Program-made: the position numbers and the translations under genes
DNA from: Beta vulgaris subsp. vulgaris
Lineage: Eukaryota; Streptophyta; Magnoliopsida; Caryophyllales; Amaranthaceae
Assembly (NCBI RefSeq): GCF_026745355.1
Contig: NC_079206.1
Span: forward strand, 18,219,501-18,283,500
Length of the DNA: 64,000 nt
Direction of reading: 5' to 3'
Shown: piece by piece, positions 1 to 11,700 of the stretch
Numbering within the stretch: position 1 is the first letter of the stretch
How the letters are laid out: each line of letters opens with the position of its first letter
Notes under the pieces: generated by a model
Databases searched by the model: none
What the model was told of the DNA's origin: nothing
The model's input: only the letters and a program-made list of their open reading frames with translations

Positions 1-677
1 CCTGATTTAGATTCAATGATTCAAAACGTTTTTTGAGATGTTTGAGCATTTGACATCTAATTCAAGTATCAATATCCACAAATTAGATCGAAAGATTAAA
101 TTAAAGTAAAAAACTATGAATAAAAAGTTGAATTAGATGCTTACCTTGATCTAAGTTGAGAGGAAGCAGAGAGACTGAGAATTAATCTGAGGGAGAAATA
201 GAGAATGCGAGAGTCGAGACAGCGAGGTAGAAAGAAAATGAAGAGTAAGAGAAAGTGAGTAGTAAGGACTGAGGAGTGAAGTGAGATAGATTTAGCCGGC
301 TACTAGCCTACTACTGCAGTACTGCTAGTATAATTTACTTATTTAAGAAATGGAGCTAAGTGCAATAGTCTGGTGCCAGTTGAAATATTCAGAAAGAGAA
401 GGTTGAAAACTCCAAAATTTTAGAAATAGTATCAATTTTTTTTAATATATACATCATATATATATTAAATATATATTATATATAAAAATATTTTTGGACT
501 GGACTGGACTGGACTTATTGGACTCCAAAGGGATGAGTCCAAATCCAGTCCAAAAATATTTGGACTCGAAAATTTGAGTGCGAGTCCAGTCCGAAATTTT
601 TTAGTCCAGTCCAGTCCGAAAAGTTTGGACTGGACTGGATTGGACTCTGGACTTTTCGTAGTCCGCTTACACCCCTA
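1..677. mobile_element. hAT-like element, one terminus (other end outside window)
   Basis: The segment ends with a terminal motif, TACACCCCTA (reverse complement TAGGGGTGTA), typical of hAT termini. Just inside this end (about 495-655) lie many direct and inverted copies of the 5-mer GGACT/AGTCC, the subterminal-repeat pattern of hAT transposase binding regions. Positions 130-270 are purine-rich and contain a splice-like CTTACCT, as in the 5' untranslated part of a transposase gene read leftwards. No matching left terminus is visible, so the element is cut by the window edge and its 8-bp duplication cannot be tested. Confidence 0.55.
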
Positions 678-1244
678 AAAATAGGTTAGCCCCATTTAAT
701 GACAAAGGGAGGTTAAAAAAAGTTATGGCCTGAAAATAGACTTTTTGGCAAGAAAATGTTGACATGATTTGATATAACAAATGAAAATATTATAATAGAT
801 CTTTTTAGATAAAATAGCTAGGTCTCTACCGACAAAATAATTATTTTAATAGGTCTTATCTGACAAAAAGTTCTTTATTTATTGTTGTTAAATCAAACTG
901 TGTTATGTGAATCCTGTTCTTGATTCAAGATAGTTGAATCAATCAAATCAAAATATCCTAAAAAGAAAAATGAGTCAATTATAAAGATATAGAGTTTACA
1001 GATTACCATAAATGGGATTAGTAATGATAAGGCTGTTGAAGGGTTACAAACATTAACGTTATAGTTAAGATATGGATCTTACGATTCATTCATCTAGGTA
1101 AATGTAATTCCTCTGAACCTTTTTTATACTTGTATTTGGAATATTTGTTAAGCATTAAAATAAATCAAACTAAGAATATCAGAAGGGGAGAGGAGTAACA
1201 TAATTTACTTACGAACTTAATACAAATTTACAATTATAACAATT

Positions 1245-1299
1245 AACATGTAATAATCCGACCACTTATCAAAAAAAAAAACATGTAATAATCCGACCA
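1245..1299 (+). mobile_element. Ultra-short poly(A)-tailed insertion with 20-bp direct repeats
   Basis: Two identical 20-bp copies (1245-1264 and 1280-1299, beginning AACATGTAATAATCC) flank a 15-nt spacer, CTTATC plus nine A. A long perfect duplication around a short A-tailed sequence is the hallmark of target-primed reverse transcription by an L1-type machinery that aborted almost at once. No retrotransposon body is present. Confidence 0.6.
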
Positions 1300-1336
1300 G
1301 CATATACAATGATAATAACAAATGACAAAATAATGG

Positions 1337-1540
1337 GTTTTTCCAACTTGCTGAGTTTATTTGTATATTGTCTGTTTTGGATGTATTAGGCTTGTGACCT
1401 GTGAGGCCTAGTGGTTTTGTCTTCCCTTGTTTGTTTAAGGAACCTTCTTAGAAGGGTTGTCATCTCTCAAGGGAAATAGATTGTAATTGTGTTTCATGAT
1501 AGCAATACATTTTATTTTACTCGCTCATTGAAAAAAAAAA
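1337..1540 (+). repeat. Poly(A)-tailed fragment, possible non-LTR retrotransposon 3' end
   Basis: A slightly GC-richer block with no ORF ends in a run of ten A at about 1531-1540. It could be a 5'-truncated LINE or a retrotransposed UTR. I could not find matching flanking duplications, so this is tentative. Confidence 0.3.
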
Positions 1541-1649
1541 TATGATATCACATATGTACTAATGAGCTTATCTACACAAATCGCCAGATCGCCAGCATAC
1601 ATAATAATACTAAATGTTGCAAATAGTTTTTTTTCCTAAGTAGATTTAT

Positions 1650-1905
1650 GAAGTTGATCACAACGAAATCACAATTTTGACATGTGTATATAATTTATAA
1701 ATAACAACTTATGAAACTTCTATAAGCAAAATTTATTTTTTAAAATTTTGGTTAATGAAAAAGGTATCTAAAAAGGGTTTTTTGTCAGAAAGGACCTAAT
1801 AAAATACATGTTTTGTGGGGAAGGACCTAATAAATTTTTTTTTGTCAAAAAGGACCTAATAAAATACTTTCGATTGTGAACAGGAAGTTGATCACAACGA
1901 AATCA
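1650..1905. repeat. 22-bp direct repeat pair
   Basis: The same 22-bp word, beginning GAAGTTGATCACAACG, occurs at 1650-1671 and 1884-1905. The roughly 210 bp between has no A-tail or LTR, so it is either a local duplication or an unusual insertion. From 1906 to 2631 I see only AT-rich sequence without a feature. Confidence 0.5.
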
Positions 1906-2661
1906 TAAGATACCTTTTATTAGGTAAATGACATGTGTTTTTATCATAGTTATGTGTTTTCACTAATTTTAGGATCTTCCAATACCTCGTTTCATTATAC
2001 CAATTAATGTTATCATATCTTGATAACATCGATTATTAATAAACGTTATTGGGATTATAATAGAATTACTATCGATACAAATAAGGTTATTAATAATTTA
2101 TATACGAGAATCAATTACTCATACATTGCACCTTCATGTGAGTGTAGACTTGTAGAGTGCGTCTAATTATCGGAAGAGATTATTCTATCAGTGTGATGAT
2201 AACTTTGTAACGAGGTTAACGTATACCTAACTTGTATTTATCATAATTTCGTTCAACATTAAATGTTAATGTGGCTTATTTTGCAGCTAATGGTAAGCTT
2301 CGCCGCAGCACGAACCTCAACGTGCATGAATGGCCGTATCTTCTTTAATTTTTTCGTCGGTATCAAGAGCAATATGCTGAGTTGAACTCTTTATTAAGTA
2401 AAAATCGTTTCAATTCCTTTTATTTTTACGGTGTACATAAGTGGGTGATTAATGTATAATGATGTAATAATGTATTGATGCATACTTGTAAAACCCTGCA
2501 GCATCAAATATATGTATTGCTTTTGCTCAGAAAACTCATGCATATGGCATAATTAATTAATCACATTATTCTCATAATTGATATCTGATTGCATATATGA
2601 TAATTTTATTTTGCTCTTATCTCCTATCGATCAATGTTATAAGGATCGGGATCCTACTTTG

Positions 2662-3284
2662 TGTAGGAACTAAAACCGCTAACAATATAAATTTAACTTA
2701 TCTGGAAAACCGTGGCGTGAAGAATTCACTGCCCTAAAGTTGAATTTGCCCCGCTACAACACACGGCCTCTTAGCAATCAACCTCCAGGGGTACACGGTC
2801 TCTGAGATTCCAGTGTAGATGGAAAAACAGATTGAGAATGATCTTGAATATTGCCCAGAAAAATATTTTCGAGAGAGGAAGAAGAAGGTGTTTATACGTG
2901 GTTACCAGCCGACTTAGTGGGAGGAGATAATGACTATTAGGAAATAACGGCTCATTAAGGGAGGAAATCCGGGAAAAACGGTAACCTAATTACTGGCTAA
3001 AAACAACAGATTTTTAACCCAAAACTTTAGTTAAGTTAAGTTTATTCCCCAAAGCCCAAAGCCCAAAGCCCAAGGCCCGGACGGGGCGGGCGCGCGCGTG
3101 TGGTGACTCCACTCACCACATGCCCACTAAAAGTCCTTTTGTCACACAACTCAAAGGGTATAGAAAGTGTAATGTATATAAACCCCTTACACTACCTATT
3201 ATTCTATCAATGTGGGACTCTTCACATTCTCTTTTGAAGCAACTCTTGAGTTTCCTTTACAAGCATTTATTATAAACTCCAACA
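2662..3284 (-). mobile_element. Solo LTR, 623 bp, perfect 5-bp target duplication
   Basis: Read on the minus strand it begins TGTTGGAGTTTATAATAAAT and ends AGTTCCTACA, the TG...CA boundaries of an LTR. CTTTG lies on both sides (2657-2661 and 3285-3289). No internal domain or second LTR follows, so it arose by LTR-LTR recombination. A TATATAA-like box near 3175-3182 fits the retrotransposon promoter. The superfamily cannot be told from the LTR alone. It sits inside the hAT-like element, 14 bp from the gypsy insertion. Confidence 0.8.
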
Positions 3285-3298
3285 CTTTGGATTGTAGG

Positions 3299-3681
3299 TG
3301 TTTGGGCCCCTTAAGCCTTAGTGGGCCACCACACATTCCAAAGCCCTCTGCCATCATGGCAAGCCCTCAGTGGGACCAACCCGTCTTGAATCCTGTGCCA
3401 GCCTGGCAGGGATATTTTCACACATTTCAACACCTATAAATATGGAGCAGATCCCCATTTATTAAGGTAATAACTTCTAGACAAACTACTTCACAGATCC
3501 CAATTAAATACACATCAACTGACTTGATCGTCGGAGGGGTGATCCGGGATCCACCCCCGGGGTAGTCTAACTCTCGTCCTGTGCAAGTCTCCCAATAATC
3601 TCCGAGCATTCGACCCCCATTAACCTTAACCTCGATCCATCCCACATAATACAAGTTTTTAACCTTAACCTCGATCAAACT
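3299..3681 (+). repeat. 5' LTR of gypsy element
   Basis: It aligns by eye over about 365 bp with 16562-16925, with scattered substitutions. The inner boundary is unclear: identity is lost after 3663, where the 5' copy carries an extra copy of a short ACCTTAACCTCGATC word; 3681 is the position equivalent to the 3' LTR end. I could not recognise a primer-binding site. Confidence 0.75.
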
Positions 3682-4528
3682 AAAAGTCATGGCCATCACT
3701 CGAAGAAATCAGAGACGACAAAGGACCCCGTCCCCTCTCATCATTCGAGAGCACCGTCCCACGAGGTGGCTAACGAGACGGCAGAGAACCCTCGGCAAGC
3801 TGTCGTCCTGTCATCTCGCCACCAATACGTCCTTGAAGAGGTGCACCCTCAAGAGGCTACCAGTGTCGTCAACCCTGGGGCGCCTCGGTTGAGGACAGCC
3901 CAAACTCAAGCGGGGCTCCCTCGATATGAGTAGACCAGCCCTAATCCGGTCACTCAGCAAGATCTTCAGCAATTGGCAGATCGTCTAAGTGACAACTTCG
4001 AGCGAGGCCTCCGAGCCCTGATACTGACCTTCCAGGCGGGAGGGGAAGGGAACTCGAATAGGCCTCCTCTCCCCCCCCCCATACCTTGACTGGTCGTAGG
4101 CTAGAATCGAGCAAGAAATCTCGACCAACCTTAGGTCATAACCCTCGACCCGCCGAGTTCGGCGCGAGCACCTAGAATATCAGCTCAGGTTTCCCCTAGA
4201 AAGGGGGACGCGAGATATGTGATCAACGAGCGCCATCTGAGGAATGGCAGTCGTGACGTTCACGAGGTCTTGAACGAAAAGCGAGCACAATCCAAAGCAA
4301 GAAATACCCCTCCCATCCCTAATTGGGAACAGAGGGGACCTCGAGAGTAGAGGGAACCTCGAGGGTAGAGGGAACCTCAGAAGGAGAGGGAGCCTCGACA
4401 CCAATGGGGCCATCGAGAAAAAGAACGAGCATCAAGCAGCTTTGAGTCCAGCCACGAGTCGGAAGCCCAAATGGGAAACCTGGGTATCGTGACTCCCTTC
4501 GGGGAGAATATCATCACAACAAGAATTC

Positions 4529-4650
4529 GCGCTTTTAGCGTCTGAATTTACCATCCGGCCTCATCAGACGCAACTTAGCGTCCGTTATTGTAAAATTAGT
4601 GTCCGTCTTTGAACGGACGCTAATTAGTGAAGATAGAGTGCATAGGATCC
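4529..4650. mobile_element. Small insertion in gag with TTAGCGTC repeats (CACTA-like?)
   Basis: About 120 bp interrupts the expected gag reading just before IDHYDGTTDP. It contains repeated TTAGCGTC(C/T)G words in both orientations. Its right end, reverse complemented, begins CACTAATTAGCGTCCG; the left end (CGCTTTTAGCGTCTG) is a weak match to it. This resembles a tiny decayed CACTA derivative, but no 3-bp duplication is clear. Confidence 0.35.
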
Positions 4651-4985
4651 CATCCCGCGAAAGGTCAAGGTTCCTCTGATCGACCATTACGACGGGACTA
4701 CGGACCCCATCGATCATCTAGCAGCATTCAAAGCACAGGTGAGTGTGCAGACGAGTAGCGAGGCCGCATGGTGCAAGTTCTTCCCAACCACCTTGAAGGG
4801 TTTGGCCTTAACCTGGTTCACAAAGCTTCCCCCCCGGAAGCATATCGAGTTTCGCAGCTCTTGAAGTGGCTTTCAAACAAAATTTCATAGCCGGTCGCAG
4901 GCATTGAAAGACAACCATTCATCTCATGACTATCAAACAGCGAAGGGAGGAAGACTTAGCGGATTACATCAAGACGTTCAACTAG

Positions 4986-6509
4986 CACTAGTAGAATAAA
5001 TGTTATTTGCTGCGGTGATATTGTTGCGGTTTGACCCATACGCAACAATATATCACGTTAAAAGAAAAGATAAAATATAAAACAAATATATTGCTGCGGT
5101 TCTAGATAGAAACCGAAGCAATATTGTTTCAGCGGAAAAATTTTTGGAAAAAAAGTTGATATTTGACCAGACATATTGCTGCGGTTTCTGATAAAAACCG
5201 CAGCAATATATTAAAAAATTAATATTTTAATATATTGCTGCGGTTTTTATGAGAAACCGCAGCAATATATTTACCAAAAAAATGAAACCCTAAATATAAC
5301 CTATTTATAAGTAGCCGCCCCATGTCGCGCCTCCCTCCCTCCCTCTCAAATCTCGTTCCCTCTTTCATCTCCCTTATTTCTCTCAACTCGTTCGTCCTTT
5401 CATCTTCCTTTTCGCTGCACAAACTCCTCTCAACTCTTTCGTCCTTCGAATCTTATACAACTCCTCTCAACTCGTTCGTCCTTCGTCCTTCGAATCTGAA
5501 GCCTTCGTCCTTCGAATAGATGTTGGGTTAAAAGGTGAAGGAGCTGATAGTTTCTTCCTCCCAGAATGTTTGGAGAATGCTTAGATACTCATCTGCTTGT
5601 CGACTTCCAGAAATCAGACTCAGATATCAGAGTCTACGAGTTCTTTCTTTATATATGAAGCCTTCGTCATTGGTGCGGTTTATTGAGAGGAGTTTGGTGC
5701 GGTCCTTCGTTCTGCTCGAAGGTTTCGACAAGAACAAAACAAATCGGGCACAAATTCTCGGTCATTCAATATTCTCGTTGGCCATTGATTATCTCCCCAT
5801 ATTCCTTCGTCGAAATTTGAAGCGTCATCTCACCATTGATTATCTTTCCAGATCTATTTTGTTATTTTTTTTGGCTTCTTTTTTCATTTTTTAAGATTTG
5901 TATTTAGATGTTTTGTTTTAGGATTTTTTTTTGATTTGTTTCATTTTTAAATTTATATGTAATTTTTGTTTTAGGATTTTTTTATTTTTTTTTTGTTTTT
6001 TAGATCAGTTTCTAATTGTAACAGATAATTTTTTTTTTTGTTTTGGTCTTTGTACGATAATTTTGGTTTTTATACTGTGGGTTAAATATAATGTAATAAT
6101 ATATTTCAATTTATATTTTTTATGTTCTGAATTTTTGAATTTTGTCATTAGTTTCAATCAGTAGTGTTATATTTTCTTTTAGCCTTTTTGTCTTTCAAAT
6201 TTAATGACGAAATGCAATGAAAAAACTTTTTTTACCTGTACCTGTACCTATTATTTTTAATTATTAAATTCAGCAATATTGCTGCGGTTTTCTCCAGAAA
6301 CCGCAGCAATATGCTTTATAAATTTGATATAAAATAAATATATTGCTGCGGTTTTACCTTAAAACCGCAGCAATATGTTCAAATATTGTTGCGATTAAAA
6401 ACCGCAGCAATATAATTATTACCTATTGCTGCCCCCTTAATTGCTGCGCCTAAAACCGCAGCAATAGGCCACTTTTTTACCGCAACAAATAGCATTTATT
6501 CTACTAGTG
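4986..6509. mobile_element. Non-autonomous CACTA (En/Spm-like) element, 1524 bp
   Basis: The left end is CACTAGTAGAATAAATGTTA and the right end, reverse complemented, is CACTAGTAGAATAAATGCTA. They continue into TTTG and (C/T)TGCGGT, giving about 30-bp inverted repeats with the diagnostic CACTA terminus. The 3-bp duplication TAG is present on both sides (4983-4985 and 6510-6512). Subterminal regions (5020-5275 and 6270-6480) carry many copies of TTGCTGCGGTT in both orientations, as expected for transposase-binding motifs. The interior (5300-6200) is pyrimidine-rich then T-rich, with no transposase, so it depends on a partner element. Confidence 0.92.
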
Positions 6510-7187
6510 TAGGAGTCATTAAAGGTCGCCGATCTCCAGGACAGTGTCGCGTTCACAGCGCTCATGTCTGGGTTATATCCTTCAAGCAGATTCAAACTAA
6601 AGCTCGCAGAAAGTGAAGCCTCGTCGTTCTCGGAGGCTTTGAACCTCGCCCAAAAATTCATTCAAGCCTCCGATATCTACAAGACACACGAGGAACCCAG
6701 CTCCGGCAAAAGAAAGCACGAATATACTCCTCGAGCGGATAACCTAAAGGATGTCCCTCGAAAAGAAAAAAAAAAGGAAAACAGCCCCGAATAGAGGACA
6801 ATGGGCACGACCCTCGGTACAATTTGAAACGAAGGGAAATCTACCTTCACATCAAGGGGAAGTACACTCTGCCAAAGCCTAATCCTATTTGAACGTCCGT
6901 CAACAAGAGGGACAGGAGGCTCTGGTGTGAATATCACCATGACTGTGGTAACACGACCCGTGACTGCCGAGAATGAAGAGAGCGCTAGGCAAACTAGCCG
7001 ATGAAGGAAAATTGAATCAGTGCCTGAAGGATCCAATGGAAAAGAAAGTCGAGCTCCGGAAGGAAAAGCAAACCCGAAGCGGCAAAACAGCAGGGTATGT
7101 TAACGTAATCGCAGGAGGATTCGCATCGGGCGGCTTAACCAGCCACTCTCCAAAGAAGCATCTCTACACCTGAAAAACGGGACCGAC

Positions 7188-7560
7188 GTGGCTTCTTCAG
7201 CCGCTTGCCCGACAATGATCTTCAAAGACAGCCAGCGCCCCATTCAAACCCCGCATGATGACCCCTTGGTCGTCGAGATGAAAATAGCCAATTTGCGGGT
7301 GGGTCGAGTTCCGATAGACATCAGAAGTTCCGCGAACATCATCACTGTGGACTGCCTGAGGAAGGCAAGTACCAAGAAACGGATCTCACCCCCCATCAAC
7401 CAGCCGTTGGTAGGGTTTGGCGGACAATCTGTCCACCTCTCGGCTCGGTCAAACTCCCCAATCGAATGAGGAAAAAAGGAGCGGGTCGAAATGTGGTCGT
7501 CGACTATCTCGTAGTCGACACCAGCCTCCCCTATAATGTGATCATAGGGTGCCCCACACG
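7188..7560 (+). pseudogene. Gypsy aspartic protease, catalytic motif lost
   Basis: The frame from 7188 reads HDDPLVVEMKIANLRVGRV followed by PIDIRSSANI. In Tat elements this segment is the protease, with a D-T/S-G-S catalytic loop (usually VLVDTGSSADI). Here the loop reads DIRS, so the threonine and glycine are lost and no active enzyme is expected. The following frame shifts near 7470, with VVVDYLVVDTSLPYNVI-like wording to about 7560, the normal C-terminal part of this domain. Confidence 0.75.
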
Positions 7561-8089
7561 CAACAAAGTTAAAGTTGTCATCTCGACATACCAGCTGCTC
7601 CTGCAGTTCGAGGGCGACGATGGGAAGGTCGCCCGATGATTCGGGGACCAGAAGTCTGCCCGGGAATGCTATGTCAACAGTCTTAAAAACAAAGATGAAG
7701 AAGTCGCTCGAAAGAGAAAGTGCCCTGAGCCGGAGGGTTCTCTCCCCATCATGGGGCTCTACATAGCCGAAAACCCAAGCGCTACGAGAGGCCTCGGCCA
7801 ACGGACAAGGACGAAGAAGTGTGCATCAATGAAGAAAAGGGACGCACGGTCCGTATCGGCAAGCAAGTCCCTAAAAGCATAAGGGCCCAAATCGTCGAGG
7901 TCATCCAAGAGTTTCAAGATGTGTTTGCCTACACCGTCGACGAAATGCCCGGAATCGATCCACAGCTTATGGTCCATCGGCTAAACATTCTAGAGGGATA
8001 TCGGTCGATCAAGTAAAAACTCAGGCACCAAGGGGGCCGAGAGGAGTGCGACTGCCTCTAAGGAGGTAAAGAAGTAGTTAGTCGCATAT

Positions 8090-9140
8090 TTTATTCGAGA
8101 ATGCCAATACACCGAGTGGCTAGCCAATGTAGTCCTGGTTCGGAAGCTAACTGTTGCCTGGAGGATGTGCGTCGACTTTACTGAATCGAACAAGGCCTGC
8201 CCAAAAGATGACTTACCCCTCCCAAAGATCGATAGGCTGGTCGACTCGACAGCAGGCCATGCATTGTTCAGCTTCATGGATGCAAATGCGGGGTACCATC
8301 AGATCCCTATGGCCGCTGAAGACCAGGTGCACACCGCTTTCACCACAAGCTCAGGGGTTTATTGTTACAAAGTAATGCCCTTCGTTCTCAAGAACGCCGG
8401 GGCTACCTACCAGCGCTTCGCGAATAAGATGTTCGAAAACCAAATCAGACGCAATGTTGTGGTCTATGTTGACGATATGATCGTCAAAAGCAAAAAGAAG
8501 GGAGACCATGTCTCCGCCCTAAGAGAAACATTTTTCAACCTTCGCACTTACAACATGAAGCTGAATCCGAAGAAATGTGTCTTCGGCATAAGGGGAGGAA
8601 AATGTCTTGGCTTCCTTGTCGATGAAAGGGGGATAGAGGCCAATCCTGACAAAATTCAAGCCATCATTGAAATGAAGAGTCCTCAAACTGTCAAAGAAGT
8701 CCAGCGCTTAACCGACTGCATGGCAGCCTTGGGGTGGTTCCTCTCTCGATCCGCCGATAAGAGTCTCCATTTCTTTCGAGCCCTAAAACAATCAACGTTC
8801 GAATGGAACAAATGTGCAGAAGAAGCATTTCAATATCTCAAGTCCCACCTAGTCAGCCTTTCCAAGTTGGTCTCACCTTTTACCAAGGGAGACACTCTTC
8901 ATCTATTTGGATGTATCCGAACATGCCCTTAGCGTGGTCCTTGTGGTCGAGCGCGAGAAAAACTAGCATCCAGTGTACTTCATAAGTCACGCCTTCCGAG
9001 GCGCAGAATCCAAGTATCCTCCAATCGAGAAAATGATCTTTGCCCTGGTTCTCGCCACTCGGAAGCTCATGCGCTATTTTCAAGCTCATTCCATCAAAGT
9101 CCTTACAAGTCAACAGATCCGGAAAGTAATCGAAGGAAAA
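8090..9140 (+). pseudogene. Gypsy reverse transcriptase and first RNase H
   Basis: The best-preserved part is the 255-residue ORF 8165-8932. In order it has MCVDFTESNKACPKDDLPLP, STAGHALFSFMDANAGYHQI, FVLKNAGATYQRFANKMF, the catalytic VVYVDDMIV box at about 8458-8484, then LNPKKCVFG and the connection domain WNKCAEEAF. The upstream fingers begin near 8090 (WLANVVLVRKL). RNase H continues in other frames to about 9140 (YFISHAFRGAESKYPPIEKM). Intact YVDD suggests the RT fold was conserved until recently, but the polyprotein is broken on both sides. Confidence 0.88.
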
Positions 9141-9270
9141 AAAAATCAGGCAAGCAGGACGACTGACTGGTCTAACCAAATTTCAGACTTCGGCATTGAA
9201 TTCGAGCCCCGACGTGCCATCAAAGCACAGGCTCTGGCTGACTTTATAGCAGAATGCACTTCACGGCCCA

Positions 9271-9689
9271 AGCCTACCGAGGAGGGCTCCTGGGACCTAT
9301 TTGTCGGCGGGCCATAATCCAAGGCAAGATGTAACGTCGGGCTTTTGATCCTCGACCCACAAAGCAACAGAACAGAATATGCAATTAAGTTCGACTTTGC
9401 CGCCTCGAATAACGAGGCCGAATATGAGGCACTACTCCTCTGTATCCTACTCTGCAAAATGGTCGGCGCTCGAAAACTCAAAGCCCACTCTGATTCCCAG
9501 CTCATCCTCGGACAGGTTTCGGGGGAATCTGAGGCCAAAGAAGACAACATGAAGATGTATCTGAGAAAAGTAAAGGAAGAAATCTCAAGCTTATCACTCT
9601 TAACCATAGCCCACATCCCTCGATCTGAGAATCAGCAAGCAGACGCCTTATCAAGATTAGCAATTTCAGCAGAGGATCTCTCACCATGA
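9271..9689 (+). pseudogene. Second (archaeal-type) RNase H of Tat element
   Basis: Frames at 9271-9317 and 9345-9689 read GSWDLFVGGP, then ILDPQSNRTEYAIKFDFAAS, NNEAEYEALL, SDSQLILGQVSGESEAK and IPRSENQQADALSRLA. These are the conserved E, D and C-terminal D/N blocks of the extra RNase H found only in the Tat lineage among plant gypsy elements. It is separated from the first RNase H by a tether, as expected. A stop at 9315-9317 (GGP*) breaks the domain after its first strand, where D-G-A-S is usual. Confidence 0.85.
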
Positions 9690-9779
9690 CCCATCATGTG
9701 GGAAGTGTTGAAGTCTCCCACCATTAACAGGGGGGTAACCACTCTTGACAGGAGTCCGAATTGGATGGATAAGATCATA

Positions 9780-10861
9780 TCTTTCGCTCGAGATGGTATC
9801 CTCCTAGAAAATGAGCTGCAAGCAGAAAGAGTCTGGAGGCGGGCTCGATGGTTCACCTAGCACGAGGGGCAATTGTACAAAAAATGATTCACTCATCCAC
9901 TTCTCCGCTGCCTCACCCCCCAAGAAGGGGACTATGTCCTCCGAGAGATACATCAGGGGGCATGCGGGAGTCATCAAGGGGCTCGAACTATCGCAGCCAA
10001 GGCTATTCGAGCATGGTACTACTGGCCCACCATGAGGGAGGACGCTTCGACAATGGTCTAAAAGTGCAGAGATTGCCAGATGCACGCTAATCTTCCTCAC
10101 CAAGCGGCAAGGTCCTTGACTACCATCCAGGCCCCCTGCCATTCGACATGTGGGGTATGGACCTTATCGGACCCTTCCCTCCATCCTCAGGCTAACGGAG
10201 ATTTTTGCTGGTAGCAGTCGATTATTTTACAAAATGGGTCGAGGCAGCACCTCTGGCCTCGATCAATGACAAACAAGTACAACAATTCATTTGGCAACAC
10301 TTAATCACCTGATTCGGGGTCCCTCGAGTCCTTATATCAAACAATGGCCGACAATTCAACAGTGGCCCTACTCGCGACTATTGTTCCAAGTTTGAAATCG
10401 AAACTAGATTCTCCGCTGTTAGTCGACCACAGACTAACGGGCAGGCGGAAGCAGCTAACAAAGTAGTCCTAAAGGGGCTAAAAACGATGCTCGAAGGAGC
10501 TAAAGGCTCATGGCTTGATGATCTTCTTGGAATTCTCTGGTCAACAAGAACAACCGTTCATGAAGCAATGGGCCATTCACTATTCAACATGGTATATGGT
10601 AGCGAGGTTATCCTACCCGTTGAGTTGGGTATCCCGTCGCCCCGGATCACATTCTATTATCACGACCTCAATGAGGAGGAAAAGAAGATTAACCTCGATC
10701 TCCTCCCAGAGACTCAAGGCATGGCTCTTTTAAAGGCCATCTCCTACAAACTCAAACTTACTCAGTTGTTCAACCATCGAGTGAAGCACCGACCCTTCCA
10801 AATCAATGACTGGGTGCTGAGGAAGTTTGAAGCAACCGGACGACAACTTGACTTGGGGTAA
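9780..10861 (+). pseudogene. Gypsy integrase
   Basis: The zinc-binding part is read across frames at about 9920-10090 (REIHQGACGSHQGART-like, then CRDCQMHA). The catalytic core follows: MWGMDLIGPFPPSSG near 10150, VDYFTKWVEAAPLASI near 10220, FGVPRVLISNNGRQF near 10310 and TNGQAEAANKVV near 10435, then the ORF 10487-10861. The D-D-35-E residues are affected: the second block reads SNNGRQF where SDNG is usual. Several stops (10180s, 10310s) make it non-functional. No chromodomain follows, as normal for Tat. Confidence 0.85.
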
Positions 10862-11700
10862 ACTATAGCCCAATTGGGAAGGCCCATATTGAGTTACCTC
10901 GGTAATTCGCCCAGGCACTTACCGCCTAGAAGATCAGGAGGGACGCCCCCTACCTCGACCGTGGAATGTGGATAATCTCCGAAAAATTCTATGTGTGAAG
11001 GTCTGTCCCTCGAGCTTGGGGGCATACCACAAAGACACTCCTTTTTTATGATTTTGTAAGGCACTAGACCTTAAAGCAGGTCGATTTTTGTAAACATTAC
11101 AAGAGTCACTTGCCTTTATTTTAGGCATTATTTATTATAACAGTGGTTGCCTTTATAAAATGCTTGATAATTGAAAGACCTCGAGTTTGCTCGGCCAGCA
11201 TACACTTCAAATCAAAATATAATGCCTGTTAATTGAAAGGCTTCGAGTTTGATCGGCCAGCATGCAATTTGATTCGAAATATAGGAATATATAAAAGCTC
11301 GAGGGGACAAACTGGGAAACAACAAATAATCGAGTTTTATTCCATTAATCATGGGACAAGCTATCGAAAAAACTACATTACAAGTTCAAGGAAAAACTTA
11401 GATCGAACAAGAAAACTTATGGGTTTAACATTAACCCTGGTAGGAGACATAAGAAAAGAAAGAGGAGCCCGAGAACAGAGAAAGAAGAGAAAAAAGGAGG
11501 GGTAGGATGAAATGAAGGAAGAGCCGGGATTCATCCCTCGAGTTGAGCAGGGGGAGGAACCTGACCCTCGACGGGAGAAGCCTTAGCAGCTCCTTCATCT
11601 TGAGAAAGGGCCTTAAGAACTACCTCAACAACAGCCCAAGAGACGCTGGGGGCGACCCTCTCAAGAACCAGCCGCACCATGCGGAGCGCCTCAGACTGAC

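Larger units (their letters stand above)
690..1890. repeat. Decayed inverted-repeat element (possibly Mutator-like)
   Basis: Near the left side (about 785-890) the motif TAATAGGTC followed by TGACAAAAAG recurs. Near the right side (about 1770-1875) its reverse complement, GTCAGAAAGGACCTAATA, is present three times. The opposed, repeated subterminal motifs suggest an old inverted-repeat DNA element. Ends and target duplication were not found and no coding potential is visible. Confidence 0.3.
3689..7172 (+). pseudogene. gag of Tat-lineage gypsy, interrupted
   Basis: The likely start is the ATG at 3689, a basic N-terminus (MAITRRNQRRQRTPSP). The capsid core is readable at about 4665-4985 in one frame: IDHYDGTTDPIDHLAAFKAQ, then ALTWFTKLPP, the typical Tat capsid pattern. 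It resumes after the CACTA insertion with LKVADLQD, then the ORF from 6564. A nucleocapsid-like zinc motif follows at about 6930-6975 (CEYHHDCGNTTRDCRE). Frameshifts occur near 3890, 4860 and 6975. The codon at the CACTA target site is TAG. The gene cannot make a full Gag. Confidence 0.8.

Noticed and set aside
5535..5894. 119-residue open frame inside the CACTA element
   Set aside because: No recognisable domain and T-rich composition; the element looks non-autonomous.
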